A stretch of DNA of 64,000 bases from Pseudomonas thivervalensis (GTDB lineage: Bacteria > Pseudomonadota > Gammaproteobacteria > Pseudomonadales > Pseudomonadaceae), in contig NZ_LHVE01000020.1 of assembly GCF_001269655.1 (NCBI RefSeq), forward strand, positions 784,050-848,049. Reading direction: 5' to 3'. Positions within the stretch are counted from its first letter, which is position 1, and each line of letters starts with the position of its first letter. The position numbers and the translations under genes are program-made. This document shows positions 7,711-18,316 of the stretch, piece after piece. The notes beneath the pieces were generated by a model. It had not been told where the DNA came from. It made no database searches and saw only the letters and a list, made by a program, of their open reading frames with translations.

Positions 7711-9758
7711 GCTGCCGCGTCCTCGGTCAGGCCGCTATGGCGCAAGAGTGCGTCAATCGACGGCTCACGGCCACGGAAGTCGACGAACAGCACCATCGGT
7801 TCCTGGGAGCCGCCACGGGCCAGGATCGCCTCGCGGAAGGCGCGACCGGTGTCGGCATTGAGCACGCCGTCTTCTTCGAACTTGGAGAACGCATCCGCCG
7901 AGAGCACTTCCGCCCACTTGTAGCTGTAGTAGCCCGCCGCATACCCGCCGGCGAAGATGTGGGCGAAGCTGTTGGGGAAGCGGTTGTAGGCCGGCGGACG
8001 CATGACCGACACCTCGTCACGCACGCCTTCGAGCACTTGCAGCACGCTGCGGCCATCGCCGTGGGTGGCGTGCAGCTCGAAGTCGAACAGCGAGAACTCC
8101 AACTGACGAACCATCATCAGGCCGGACTGGAAGTTTTTCGCCGCGAGCATTTTTTCCAGCAGGTCCTGGGGCAGCGGTTCGCCGGTCTCGTAGTGGCCGG
8201 AAATCAGCGCCAGGCCTTCAGGCTCCCAGCACCAGTTTTCCATGAACTGGCTCGGCAGCTCCACGGCATCCCAGGCCACGCCATTGATGCCGGACACACC
8301 AGCGTGTTCGACGCGGGTCAACAGGTGGTGCAAGCCATGGCCGAACTCGTGGAACAGGGTGGTGACTTCATCGTGGGTCAGCAGCGCCGGTTTGCCGCTG
8401 TCGGCCGGGGTGAAGTTGCACACCAGGTTGGCGACCGGGCTTTGCAGCACGCCGTCGAAGGTGCGGCGACGGTCGCGGGCACCGTCCATCCAGGCTCCGC
8501 CACGCTTGTTGGCGCGGGCGTAGAGGTCGAAGAAGAAGCGGCCGACGTGCTGGCCGTTCTCCTTGATCTCGAACAGGCGCACGTCCGGGTGCCAGGCGTC
8601 GAAGCCTTTCAGTTCGGCGATTTCGATGCCATAGAGGCGCTGGACGATGGCGAACAGGCCGCTCAATACCTTGTCGATCGGGAAGTAGGCGCGCAGGGCT
8701 TCCTGGGCCACGCTGTAGCGCTGCTGGCGCAGTTTTTCACCGTAGAAACCGCTGTCCCAGCTTTGCAGGTCGGGGCAGCCCTGCTCGGCGGCATAGGCTT
8801 TGAGCTGTTCCAGATCCAGGGCGGCGAACGGCTTGCTGCGCTTGGCCAGGTCACGCAGGAAGCTGAGGACCTGATCGCTGGATTCGGTCATCTTGGTCGC
8901 CAGGCTCAACTCGGCGAAGTTGGCGAAACCGAGCAGTTGGGCCAGTTCCTGGCGCAGGTCGAGGATCTGCTCCATCACCGGGCCGTTGTCGTTCTGGCCG
9001 GCATTCGGGCCTTGGTCCGAGGCGCGGGTGCAGTAGGCGGCGTAGACTTCTTCACGCAGGGCGCGGTCTTCGGCGTAGGTCATCACCGCGTAGTAGCTGG
9101 GGAATTCCAGGTTGATCAGCCAGCCGTCCAGCTCCTTGGCCTGGGCAGCGGCGGCCATTTGGGCCTTGGCCGAGTCGGTCAGGCCGGCAAGGGCGGCTTC
9201 GTCTGTGACGTGCTTGGTCCAGGCCTGGGTCGCGTCCAGCAGTTGATTGGAGAAGCGGCTGCCCAGCTCGGACAGTTTGCTCTGCACCTCGGCGTAGCGC
9301 TTCTGCTGCTCGGGCGGCAGGTCGATGCCCGACAGGCGGAAATCGCGCAGGGAATGTTCCAGGATGGTTTTCTGCGCCACGTCGAAGCCGGCGGCTTCGG
9401 GGCTGTTCGCCAGGGCTTCGAAGGCCTGGAACAGCTCGCGGTTCTGGCCCAGCTCGGTGGAGTAGGCACTCAGCGCCGGCAGGCAGGCCTCGTAGGCCTC
9501 GCGCAGTTCCGGGCTGTTGCGCACGGCGTTCAAATGGCTGACCGGGCTCCAGGCCGCGCCGAGACGATCATTGAGCTCGTCCATGGCCAATACCAGGCCG
9601 GCCCAGGTAGGCTGTTGGACTTGGGTCTTGAGAATTTCGGCAATGGCCGCGCGGTTGTCCGCCAGGATCTGCTCGATGGCCGGTTGCACGTGCTCGGCAC
9701 GGATCGCCGAGAATGGCGGCAGGTCATAGGGCTGCAAAAGAGGGTTGTTCACGCTCAC
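7707..9758 (-). CDS. prlC: oligopeptidase A
   Basis: An M3 family zinc endopeptidase of 683 residues that degrades oligopeptides, including cleaved signal peptides, in the cytoplasm. Zinc site LFHEFGHGLHHLL, with the third ligand in VELPSQFMENW. The GTG at 9758 is chosen as start: it gives MSVNNPLL, matching the usual length of the family in Pseudomonas, and has AAGG 9 bases upstream. An in-frame ATG at 9785 would add nine residues and has a poorer ribosome site. It is the first gene of prlC-yheV-(M3 paralogue). Confidence 0.92.
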   Translation of the reverse strand: MSVNNPLLQPYDLPPFSAIRAEHVQPAIEQILADNRAAIAEILKTQVQQPTWAGLVLAMDELNDRLGAAWSPVSHLNAVRNSPELREAYEACLPALSAYSTELGQNRELFQAFEALANSPEAAGFDVAQKTILEHSLRDFRLSGIDLPPEQQKRYAEVQSKLSELGSRFSNQLLDATQAWTKHVTDEAALAGLTDSAKAQMAAAAQAKELDGWLINLEFPSYYAVMTYAEDRALREEVYAAYCTRASDQGPNAGQNDNGPVMEQILDLRQELAQLLGFANFAELSLATKMTESSDQVLSFLRDLAKRSKPFAALDLEQLKAYAAEQGCPDLQSWDSGFYGEKLRQQRYSVAQEALRAYFPIDKVLSGLFAIVQRLYGIEIAELKGFDAWHPDVRLFEIKENGQHVGRFFFDLYARANKRGGAWMDGARDRRRTFDGVLQSPVANLVCNFTPADSGKPALLTHDEVTTLFHEFGHGLHHLLTRVEHAGVSGINGVAWDAVELPSQFMENWCWEPEGLALISGHYETGEPLPQDLLEKMLAAKNFQSGLMMVRQLEFSLFDFELHATHGDGRSVLQVLEGVRDEVSVMRPPAYNRFPNSFAHIFAGGYAAGYYSYKWAEVLSADAFSKFEEDGVLNADTGRAFREAILARGGSQEPMVLFVDFRGREPSIDALLRHSGLTEDAAA

Positions 9759-9857
9759 GGTCGACACCTTGGCTGGAAGAAACATCGGCCCATCTTAATT
9801 ACAATCGGCGTTCACCGCAGCTAGCAGCGCCTATCACCGGATAAGAGAGAGCCTATC

Positions 9858-10403
9858 GTGACCCTTCGCACGTACCAGAACCACAGCCCGCGGCTTGCCC
9901 GTGGGGCTTTTGTCGACAGCACCGCGGTGGTGATCGGCGACGTCGAAATCGGCGAAGACAGCTCCGTCTGGCCGCTGACGGTCATTCGCGGCGACATGCA
10001 CCGCATCCGTGTCGGTGCGCGCACCAGCGTCCAGGACGGTTGCGTGCTGCACATCACCCACGCCGGGCCGTTCAACCCGGATGGCTTCCCGTTGCTGATC
10101 GGCGACGACGTGACCATCGCCCACAAGGTCATGCTCCACGGTTGCTCGGTGGGCAGCCGGATCCTGATCGGCATGGGCAGCATCGTCATGGACGGCGCGG
10201 TGGTCGAAGACGATGTGATCATCGGCGCCGGCAGCCTCGTACCGCCGGGCAAGCGCCTGGAGAGCGGCTTTTTGTATGTGGGCAGTCCAGTGAAACAGGC
10301 CCGGCCGCTGACAGACAAGGAGCGCGCGTTCTTCACCTACAGCGCGGCGAACTACGTGAAGCTCAAGGACCTGCACTTAGCCGAAGGTTACGACCAGCCT
10401 TGA
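9858..10403 (+). CDS. gamma-carbonic anhydrase family protein
   Basis: A 181-residue left-handed beta-helix protein of hexapeptide repeats (for example IGDDVTIAHKVMLHG, VVEDDVIIGAGSLVPPGK). Histidines in HITH and AHKVMLHG match the zinc ligands of the YrdA/CaiE branch. Carbonic anhydrase activity is unproven for many members. It is divergent from prlC, with about 100 bases between the starts. GAGAGAG lies upstream of the ATG. Confidence 0.88.
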   Translation: MTLRTYQNHSPRLARGAFVDSTAVVIGDVEIGEDSSVWPLTVIRGDMHRIRVGARTSVQDGCVLHITHAGPFNPDGFPLLIGDDVTIAHKVMLHGCSVGSRILIGMGSIVMDGAVVEDDVIIGAGSLVPPGKRLESGFLYVGSPVKQARPLTDKERAFFTYSAANYVKLKDLHLAEGYDQP

Positions 10404-10438
10404 TGGGTTCGTTACTGTTCCTACTTGTTTGATTCATC

Positions 10439-10544
10439 GTGGCGAGGGAGCTTGCTCCCGCTTGAGCGCGAAGCGCTCACAAATAATGGGTCTGCCGCGT
10501 CCGAAGCGTCGGACCGGCCCAGCGGGAGCAAGCTCCCTCGCCAC
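10439..10544. repeat. REP doublet, class B
   Basis: Inverted pair of the unit GTGGCGAGGGAGCTTGCTCC and its complement, separated by a GC-rich spacer. The same unit recurs at 11272, 24160, 39150, 42881 and 51342. Confidence 0.9.
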
Positions 10545-10568
10545 GTGATGCCACTGCCAGGACCTGCC

Positions 10569-11219
10569 ATGCACTACCAGACCGTACTCTTCGACCTCGA
10601 CGGCACCCTCACCGACCCCCGGGAAGGAATCACCCGCTCGATCCAGTTCGCCTTGAGCAAACTGGGCATCGACGAACCCGACCTGACCCGCCTCGAACAC
10701 TTCATCGGCCCGCCGCTGTTGCAGGCGTTCATGCAGTTCTACGACTTCGACGAAGCGAAGGCCTGGGAGGCGGTGAATTTCTATCGTGAGCGCTTCAAGG
10801 TCACCGGCCTTTACGAAAACCGCGTCTTCGACGGCGTGATGCCGTTGCTGGATACCTTGGGTGGCCAAGGGCGCCAGTTGTACATCGCCACCTCAAAACC
10901 CTGGGTCTTCGCCCGGGAAATCGCCCGCCACTTCGACTTCGCCCGGCACTTCAAGGTGATCTACGGCAGCGAACTGGACGGCACCCGCACTGACAAAGTC
11001 GAGCTGATCGCCCACCTGCTGGCCGAAGAAGGCCTCGACCCGGCCAGCACCCTGATGATCGGCGACCGCAAACACGACCTGATCGGCGCCCACAGCAATG
11101 GCCTCGATGCGGCGGCGGTAGGGTATGGGTTCGGCAGCCACGAAGAACTCAGCATCGAGGGCCCGGCGTATCACTTCCAGACGGTGGATGAGTTGCACCA
11201 AGCGTTTTTGCGGCGTTGA
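10569..11219 (+). CDS. HAD family hydrolase (phosphoglycolate phosphatase-like)
   Basis: A 216-residue haloacid-dehalogenase phosphatase. Motif I is FDLDGTLTD (Asp9, Asp11), motif II IATSK, and motif III/IV MIGDRKHDLIGA. The helical cap sits between motifs I and II. It resembles Gph/PpaX-type phosphatases; the substrate cannot be told from the sequence. ATG 10569 has AGGA 6 bases upstream; longer in-frame ATGs would read through the REP doublet. It stands alone between two REP doublets. Confidence 0.87.
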   Translation: MHYQTVLFDLDGTLTDPREGITRSIQFALSKLGIDEPDLTRLEHFIGPPLLQAFMQFYDFDEAKAWEAVNFYRERFKVTGLYENRVFDGVMPLLDTLGGQGRQLYIATSKPWVFAREIARHFDFARHFKVIYGSELDGTRTDKVELIAHLLAEEGLDPASTLMIGDRKHDLIGAHSNGLDAAAVGYGFGSHEELSIEGPAYHFQTVDELHQAFLRR

Positions 11220-11271
11220 CTGGATCGCGATGGCGGCAGCACAGACACCCCCGACCTCAAGGCGTCCACTG

Positions 11272-11399
11272 GTGGCGAGGGAGCTTGCTCCCGCTCGGCG
11301 GCGCAGCCGTCGTAAGCTCGCTGATGCGGTTTGTCTGTGGAAATGCGTTGTCTTTTTGGGGCTGCTGCGCAGCCCAGCGGGAGCAAGCTCCCTCGCCAC
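11272..11399. repeat. REP doublet, class B
   Basis: Inverted class B units at both ends with a spacer of about 80 bases, between the HAD gene and the convergent AraC regulator gene. Confidence 0.88.
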
Positions 11400-11451
11400 A
11401 GGGGTTAACCCTATCCCGGTCCACAAAGGGGGTATAGATGAACGCGACGCC

Positions 11452-12444
11452 TCAGGCCCTGAACTGGCTGGGCGCCACGCCGCTCCAGCGCACGAAGGCA
11501 TGGCGGAAGCTGGCGGTTTCGCTGAAGCCCAGTCGTTCGGCGATTCGATAGATCGGCAGTTGGTCCTCGCAGAGCATCTGCTTGGCCCGCTCGAAGCGCA
11601 GTTCGTCCAACAGCTCCTGGTAGCTGCAGCCCAGGTCCTTGAGGTGGCGACGCAAGGTGCGCGCCGAGCAGTTCATTTGTTCGGCCAGGCCCTCCAGCCC
11701 TGGGGCGGCGTCGAGTTGGGCGTCGAGCAACTGGCGGATGCGCCCCAGCCAGGCCTGGCGTCCGGTGAACTCGGTGTTCTGCCGGCGACAGCGTTCGGCC
11801 ATGGCGTGATGGGTGATGGGGTCGGCCAGGGGCAAGGGGTGTTCCAGCCAATGTCGCTCGAAGGCGAATGCATTGTCGACGCAGTCGAAGCGCACCGGGC
11901 AGTCGAAGAGCTCGGTGTAGCGTGCCTGGTAATCGGGCGCCGGGTGTTCGAAGCGAGCCGCGTGCAACGGCAGCGCATGGCCGAGGAGGTCATTGCAGAT
12001 CACCCTCAACGAAACCATGCAGAACTCGGCATTGAACACCGCCAGGGCCGGGTTCTCCCGATAGTCGCTGGCGCTGAACCAGATGTGCTCGCCGTCATCG
12101 TCCAGGTTCAATTCGAAGAGTGTTCCCAACAGCGCCGGATAACGCAGTGCCAGGCGCAAAGCGTCACCTAAGGTGGCACTGGTGAGCAGGGCATAGCCGA
12201 GCATGCCGTAGGACGAAACGTGCATGCGCAGGCCCAGTTCCAGGCCGATGTCGCGCTTGAGGGCCACGGCGTTGGCGCAGACCTGCATCTCCTGGTTGGT
12301 GGTGATGCGCGTATCGGCCCGGCTCAGGTCCGCGGCGCTGATGCCGCTGCCGGCCAACAAGGCATCACTGGACAGCCCTTCGCTTTTAAAGGTGCTCAGT
12401 ACCAGTGAAACGGCGTTGAGGGTGGTGAGGTGGGAATGCAGCAT
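11452..12444 (-). CDS. AraC family transcriptional regulator
   Basis: A 330-residue protein with an N-terminal ligand-sensing domain of the arabinose-binding/OruR type (residues ~20-200, including SSYGMLGYALLTSATLGDAL) and a C-terminal AraC double helix-turn-helix (residues ~245-330, with LGCSYQELLDELRFERAK and RIAERLGFSETASFRHAF). The ATG at 12444 begins MLHSHLTTLNAVS; longer starts would translate a strong hairpin. It lies 105 bases after the asparaginase gene on the same strand, so it may regulate the asparagine/aspartate block, but no target is shown. Confidence 0.87.
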   Translation of the reverse strand: MLHSHLTTLNAVSLVLSTFKSEGLSSDALLAGSGISAADLSRADTRITTNQEMQVCANAVALKRDIGLELGLRMHVSSYGMLGYALLTSATLGDALRLALRYPALLGTLFELNLDDDGEHIWFSASDYRENPALAVFNAEFCMVSLRVICNDLLGHALPLHAARFEHPAPDYQARYTELFDCPVRFDCVDNAFAFERHWLEHPLPLADPITHHAMAERCRRQNTEFTGRQAWLGRIRQLLDAQLDAAPGLEGLAEQMNCSARTLRRHLKDLGCSYQELLDELRFERAKQMLCEDQLPIYRIAERLGFSETASFRHAFVRWSGVAPSQFRA

Positions 12445-12449
12445 GTCCG

Positions 12450-12473
12450 TTTCCAGCCTGGGGAGGCTGGAAA
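12450..12473. other. perfect inverted repeat at the AraC start
   Basis: TTTCCAGCCT, a four-base GGGG loop (CCCC on the coding strand), then AGGCTGGAAA: a 10-base perfect stem ending six bases before the AraC start codon. It could hide the ribosome site or be a dimeric operator. Confidence 0.6.
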
Positions 12474-12549
12474 TGGAGCAAGTTGCATGCCGAGCGGTGT
12501 TTGCCAGGACACCACAAAAGCTCCTCACCACAAGTCGATGCAGGTTCGA

Positions 12550-13554
12550 TCAGCTCAGCTCGCCACACAGGTCCAGCTCTACCAGCCGCCGAACCTCTTC
12601 CACCGGCAGCCCCGCGCCAATCAACGCCTGCAACTTGCCGAACGCGGCCTCGCGGGTCATGCCGCCGCCGGAGAGCACGCCCACGCCGCGTAAACGACTG
12701 CCAGCCTCATACACATCCAGCTCGACGCCACCTTCATGGCATTGGGTTACCGCCACGACCACTACGCCGCTGTCCCGCGCCCGCTCGAGGCTGGCGAGGA
12801 AGGCCGGGTTGTCGCTCGGCCCGGTGCCGCTGCCGTAGCACTCCAGCACCAGGCCCTGGATGCCGCTGCCCAGCAGGCCATCGAGGACTTGGGCGCTGAT
12901 GCCGGGAAACAGCGGCAGCGCCGCGATGTTCGCCAGTTGCTTGGGCTGGTTGTAGTTCAACTGAACCGGCAGGGACGACGCTGGGGTGCCGCCGCCCTGG
13001 CGTTCCAGGCGCTTGAACGGATGACGACCAAAGCTACGCACTTTCGCGCAACGGGTCGGCGCCAGCAGCTCGCCGTGGAAGTACAGGTGCACGCCCGGCG
13101 CCAGGCCCTGTCCGAGGGCGACCAGGGCGCCGCTGAGGTTTTCCCAGGCGTCACTGTCGGTCACGCCGGCGGGCAGCATCGAGCCGGTGAAGCAGACCCG
13201 CGCATGCAGGCCCAGCAGTTGGAAGCTCATTGCCGCCGCGCTGTAGGCCAGGGTGTCGGTGCCGTGCAGGATCAACACACTGTCGCAGCCCTGCACATCC
13301 ACGGCGTCGACCACCGCTTCGCGCAGTTGCTGCCAATAGGCCGGGGTCATGTTGGCGCTGTCGATCAGCGGCGTCATTTCCCGGAAGCGCCATTGCGGTA
13401 TGACGAGTTCGGGCTGGCTGTGCAGGTAATCGCGCATCCGCGCTTCGAAACCGGATGCCGGGGCCAGGCCGTGGGCGCTGGCCTGCATGCCGATGGTGCC
13501 GCCGGTGTAGAGCACCATGACGTGCTGGGCGGCAGGGTAGGTCAAGGAATTCAT
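12550..13554 (-). CDS. L-asparaginase
   Basis: A 334-residue asparaginase that hydrolyses L-asparagine to aspartate and ammonia. The first catalytic Thr lies in LYTGGTIGM and the second in HGTDTLAYSA. There is no signal peptide, which fits a cytoplasmic type I-like enzyme. ATG 13554 has CGGAG upstream; the longer in-frame reading lacks one. It is the neighbour of an amino-acid symporter and aspA on the same strand, so asparagine would be carried on to fumarate. Substrate preference between Asn and Gln cannot be read from the sequence. Confidence 0.9.
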   Translation of the reverse strand: MNSLTYPAAQHVMVLYTGGTIGMQASAHGLAPASGFEARMRDYLHSQPELVIPQWRFREMTPLIDSANMTPAYWQQLREAVVDAVDVQGCDSVLILHGTDTLAYSAAAMSFQLLGLHARVCFTGSMLPAGVTDSDAWENLSGALVALGQGLAPGVHLYFHGELLAPTRCAKVRSFGRHPFKRLERQGGGTPASSLPVQLNYNQPKQLANIAALPLFPGISAQVLDGLLGSGIQGLVLECYGSGTGPSDNPAFLASLERARDSGVVVVAVTQCHEGGVELDVYEAGSRLRGVGVLSGGGMTREAAFGKLQALIGAGLPVEEVRRLVELDLCGELS

Positions 13555-13641
13555 GGTTGTTCTCCGAGGACGAAAACGGCGGCTTGGGTCAGCCGCCACA
13601 ACATAAGGCCGAGCATGACGCCGACCTTACGCTGTGTCACG

Positions 13642-13670
13642 CCGGGCGCAGGGGGTGCGCCCGGTTTTTT
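13642..13670 (+). terminator. terminator-like hairpin facing against the local genes
   Basis: CCGGGCGCA, loop GGGGG, TGCGCCCGG, then six T on the plus strand. Both flanking genes are on the minus strand, where the hairpin has no T run after it. Confidence 0.6.
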
Positions 13671-13686
13671 ACGAACAGCCTGCCGA

Positions 13687-15138
13687 TCAGCGTTGCGCTG
13701 CGGCCACGCCAGCAGTCGCGGCGTCAGGTTTGGCAACCGGCGCCGACGGGGTGGCTGGCCACGCCTTGCGGTCCAGGTCCAGGTCCGGGAACTTGCTGGA
13801 GTCGAACACTGGAACCTTGATGCCGGCCGAACGCTGGTCATCGTAGTCACGCAGGATGCGCATGCCGACCTTGAACAGCAGGAACAGCGCGATCAGGTTC
13901 ACGAACGCCAGCAGGGTCATGGTGATGTCGGCGAACGCGAACACGGTGCCGAGGTTCTCGATGGCGCCCCAGAAAATCAGGACCAGGACCAGGGCGCGGT
14001 AGCCCATCAGGACCTTGCGATTGTCACCGATCATGAAGCGCAGGTTGTTCTCGCCCAGGTAGTAGTTGTAGAGGATCGAGGTGAACACGAACAACGACAG
14101 GGCCACGGAGATGAATATCCGGCCCCAGTCACCCACGACGGCCGCCAGGGAGTTCTGGGTCAGGGCAATGCCGTCGCCTTCGAAGCCTGGGGTGTAGAAG
14201 CCCGACAGCAGGATCAGCAGCGCGGTGCAGGTGCAGATCACGAAGGTGTCCAGGAACACGCTGAACGCCTGGACTACGCCCTGGGCGACCGGGTGCTCGA
14301 CCGACGCGACGGCGGCAACGTTAGGTGCACTGCCCAGGCCGGCTTCGTTGGCGAACACGCCACGCTTGACGCCCATGACGATGGCGCTGCCGATCAGGCC
14401 GCCGAAGGCCTGGTCCAGGCCGAAGGCGCTCTTGACGATGGTCACCAGCATGCCCGGTACATGTTCGAACTGCAGCACGATCACATAGAGGGTCACGGCG
14501 ATGTACGCCAGGGTCTTGACCGGTACCAGCAGGTCGGCAACCTTGGCGATGCGCTTGATCCCACCGATGAACACCAGGCCCAGCAGCACCGCCAGGCCCA
14601 GGCCCGTGTAGGTGGTGTCAAAGCCGAAGGCGTTGTTCAGGGAGTGGGTGACCGCGTGGGCTTGCAGGCCGTTGAAGGCGAAGCCGAAGGTCACCAGCAG
14701 CAGGAATGCCATGATCATGCCCAACCAGCGTTTCTGCAGGCCGTGCTGGATGTAATAGGACGGGCCGCCACGGTACTGGCCTTCGGCGTCGCAGCGCTTG
14801 TAGAGCTGGCCGAGGGAGCATTCGAAGAAGCTGCTGGACATGCCGACCAGGGCGGTCACCCACATCCAGAACACCGCACCGGGACCACCGAGGGTCACGG
14901 CGATGCCGACACCGGCGATGTTGCCCGCGCCGACACGGCCGGCCAGGCTGAGCATCAGGGCCTGGAAGGAGCTGAGCTGGTCAGTGCTGCTTTTCAGGCT
15001 GTCACGGAACACCGTGAACATGTGGAAGAAGTGACGGAACTGGACGAAACGCGAGCGGATCGTGAAGTAGCCACCGAGCCCGACAATGAGCACGATCAGC
15101 ACTTTCCCTGATAGGAAGTCGTTGATGACTTCGAGCAT
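13687..15138 (-). CDS. alanine/glycine:cation symporter (AGCS) family protein
   Basis: A 483-residue inner-membrane sodium- or proton-coupled amino-acid importer with about 11 hydrophobic segments. Family signatures include GRVGAGNIAGVGIAVTLGGP near the N-terminus and VFANEAGLGSAPN in the middle. The ATG at 15138 is preceded by GAGGAAT; the longer in-frame reading has no transport-like sequence. Family members take up alanine, glycine or related amino acids. Lying between asparaginase and aspA, it may import asparagine or aspartate here, which is an inference. Confidence 0.9.
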   Translation of the reverse strand: MLEVINDFLSGKVLIVLIVGLGGYFTIRSRFVQFRHFFHMFTVFRDSLKSSTDQLSSFQALMLSLAGRVGAGNIAGVGIAVTLGGPGAVFWMWVTALVGMSSSFFECSLGQLYKRCDAEGQYRGGPSYYIQHGLQKRWLGMIMAFLLLVTFGFAFNGLQAHAVTHSLNNAFGFDTTYTGLGLAVLLGLVFIGGIKRIAKVADLLVPVKTLAYIAVTLYVIVLQFEHVPGMLVTIVKSAFGLDQAFGGLIGSAIVMGVKRGVFANEAGLGSAPNVAAVASVEHPVAQGVVQAFSVFLDTFVICTCTALLILLSGFYTPGFEGDGIALTQNSLAAVVGDWGRIFISVALSLFVFTSILYNYYLGENNLRFMIGDNRKVLMGYRALVLVLIFWGAIENLGTVFAFADITMTLLAFVNLIALFLLFKVGMRILRDYDDQRSAGIKVPVFDSSKFPDLDLDRKAWPATPSAPVAKPDAATAGVAAAQR

Positions 15139-15419
15139 GAGTATTCCTCGCTGTTTTTTGTTTAAGCAAATGCTGGCCATTTGGAAACATCGCGTTACAT
15201 CAGTCGGCGCGCGGCACGACAGATGCGGCGATTTTTCGTCCCGGTCCATTTTCGCGGGTTTGTTATTAGTTCGGTTTTCGCATGTTTAAAGGTCTCGTTG
15301 CGGACGACCGCTCATGCGAAGAGGGGCGGCACTATACCTATCAGTGCGGTGCCCGTCTGCACAGTTGTGGTGCGTCCGACGAAGCGGACCCTTTGAAACA
15401 CCTGGCCTTGTGGTCAGGT

Positions 15420-15511
15420 TCTTGTGGGGGTGAGCCTGCTCGCGTTGGCTGGCGACGCGGTTTACAACGGGCAGCGCATCGTCGTTTATCGCGAGCAGGT
15501 TCCTTCCCACA
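15420..15511. repeat. degenerate REP doublet
   Basis: CTTGTGGGGGTGAGCCTGCTCGCG faces CGCGAGCAGGTTCCTTCCCACAGG. Both arms carry several mismatches to the class A unit. It lies between the symporter gene and the aspA terminator. Confidence 0.7.
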
Positions 15512-15536
15512 GGTTCGGTCATCCTTGGCAGCTATC

Positions 15537-15572
15537 AATTAAAAAAAGGGCTTGGGGAAGATCCCCAAGCCC
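15537..15572 (-). terminator. intrinsic terminator of aspA
   Basis: A perfect 10-base stem (GGGCTTGGGG / CCCCAAGCCC, loop AAGAT) followed on the minus strand by seven T. It ends the aspA transcript before the symporter gene. Confidence 0.92.
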
Positions 15573-15626
15573 TCAAAAGGTGAGAGGTGTCTAGTCCCTC
15601 GACCTGGTGAGCGGTGGCCGTGTCGA

Positions 15627-17051
<1,425 letters not shown>

Positions 17052-17231
17052 GACGGAAATCATCTCGATAAGGACCCGGTCTGAGCCGGAACGCTGTGGA
17101 TCCTAGGCTCTCGTGAAAAATAGGGCCAATGCTGTTAAACACTGGCCTATGCATATTCGGCATAATGCCGGTGTGACGCCGACGGTGCGGCGAACGTGTG
17201 ACCTGTTTTGGTGCGTGTAGGGGAGGCGGTG

Positions 17232-18149
17232 ATGAATCTTGAAAGCAAATGGCTTGAGGACTTCAGTGCCTTGGCCGCTACTCGCAGTTTTTCCCAGGCG
17301 GCCGAGCGGCGCTTCGTGACGCAACCGGCGTTCAGCCGGCGAATCCGCAGCCTCGAGGCAGCGTTGGGGCTGACCCTGGTCAACCGCTCCCGTACGCCCG
17401 TCGAGCTGACGGCGGCGGGGCAATTGTTCCTGGTGACGGCGCGGACGGTGGTCGAGCAACTGGGCGAAGTGCTGCGCCATTTGCATCACCTGGAAGGCGG
17501 GCAGGGCGAAGTCATCCAAGTGGCCGCTGCCCACTCCCTGGCGCTGGGCTTCTTCCCACGCTGGATCGCGCAACTGCGCAACGAAGGGATGAACATCGCC
17601 ACGCGCCTGGTGGCGACCAACGTCGGCGACGCGGTCCACGCCTTGCGAGAAGGCGGCTGCGACTTGATGCTGGCCTTCTACGATCCGGATTCGGCCATGC
17701 AGATGGACCCGGAAATCTTCCCGTCGCTGCACCTGGGCCAGACCGAAATGCTCCCGGTGTGCGCCGCCGATGCCAACGGCAACCCGCTGTTCGACCTTGA
17801 AGGCGAGGCGAGCGTGCCGTTGCTGGCCTACAGTGCCGGGGCGTTCCTCGGGCGTTCGGTCAACCAGTTGTTGCGCCAGCGGGCGCTGCGGTTCACCACG
17901 ATCTACGAAACGGCCATGGCCGACAGCCTGAAAAGCATGGCCCTGGAAGGCCTGGGCATCGCCTGGGTACCGCACCTGAGCGTACGTGCCGAACTGGCCC
18001 GGGGCGAACTGGTGATCTGCGGCGGCACGCAATGGCACGTGCCCCTGGAGATCCGCCTGTACCGCTGCGCCCTGGTGCGCAAGGCCAATGTGCGGTTGCT
18101 GTGGCGCAAGCTTGAAGGCGGTGTGGCGCAGGGTGCTATCGGATCTTGA
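17232..18149 (+). CDS. LysR family transcriptional regulator
   Basis: A 305-residue LysR-type regulator. The winged helix-turn-helix is at residues ~1-65 (FSQAAERRFVTQPAFSRRIRSLE) and the substrate-binding domain at ~88-290. GGAGGCGGTG precedes ATG 17232. It is divergent from aspA across about 180 bases, the classical layout for a LysR gene and its target, so it probably controls aspA. No operator is obvious to me. The effector is unknown; aspartate or another dicarboxylate would fit the context. Confidence 0.88.
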   Translation: MNLESKWLEDFSALAATRSFSQAAERRFVTQPAFSRRIRSLEAALGLTLVNRSRTPVELTAAGQLFLVTARTVVEQLGEVLRHLHHLEGGQGEVIQVAAAHSLALGFFPRWIAQLRNEGMNIATRLVATNVGDAVHALREGGCDLMLAFYDPDSAMQMDPEIFPSLHLGQTEMLPVCAADANGNPLFDLEGEASVPLLAYSAGAFLGRSVNQLLRQRALRFTTIYETAMADSLKSMALEGLGIAWVPHLSVRAELARGELVICGGTQWHVPLEIRLYRCALVRKANVRLLWRKLEGGVAQGAIGS

Positions 18150-18273
18150 GTCCAACGCAGTCCCCTTTGTGGGATTTGTAGTGTTCCGGCGCTGACCTGC
18201 GAGTCAATAAAACCGCCACTTCTCGCCAAATGACAGATGGTCGGCGAAAGTGCGTTTAACGCACCATTTTCGG

Positions 18274-18279
18274 TATACT
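18274..18279 (+). promoter_or_regulatory. probable -10 element of purE
   Basis: TATACT about 118 bases before purE. The matching -35 position (TGCGTT, 17-base spacer) is weak. If used, the transcript carries a leader of about 110 bases that includes the stem at 18317-18353. Confidence 0.5.
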
Positions 18280-18316
18280 GCCCGGCCTTCGGTCGGTTCG
18301 CCCGGCCATCATTCGT

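Noticed and set aside
7737..9824. A 695-codon plus-strand frame across prlC
   Set aside because: It is antisense to a clear oligopeptidase A gene, and its protein has no recognisable domain.
12736..15111. A 791-codon plus-strand frame across asparaginase and the symporter
   Set aside because: It reads through two real genes and a terminator-like stem and is rich in His, Gln and Asp, as expected of reverse-strand Pseudomonas codons.
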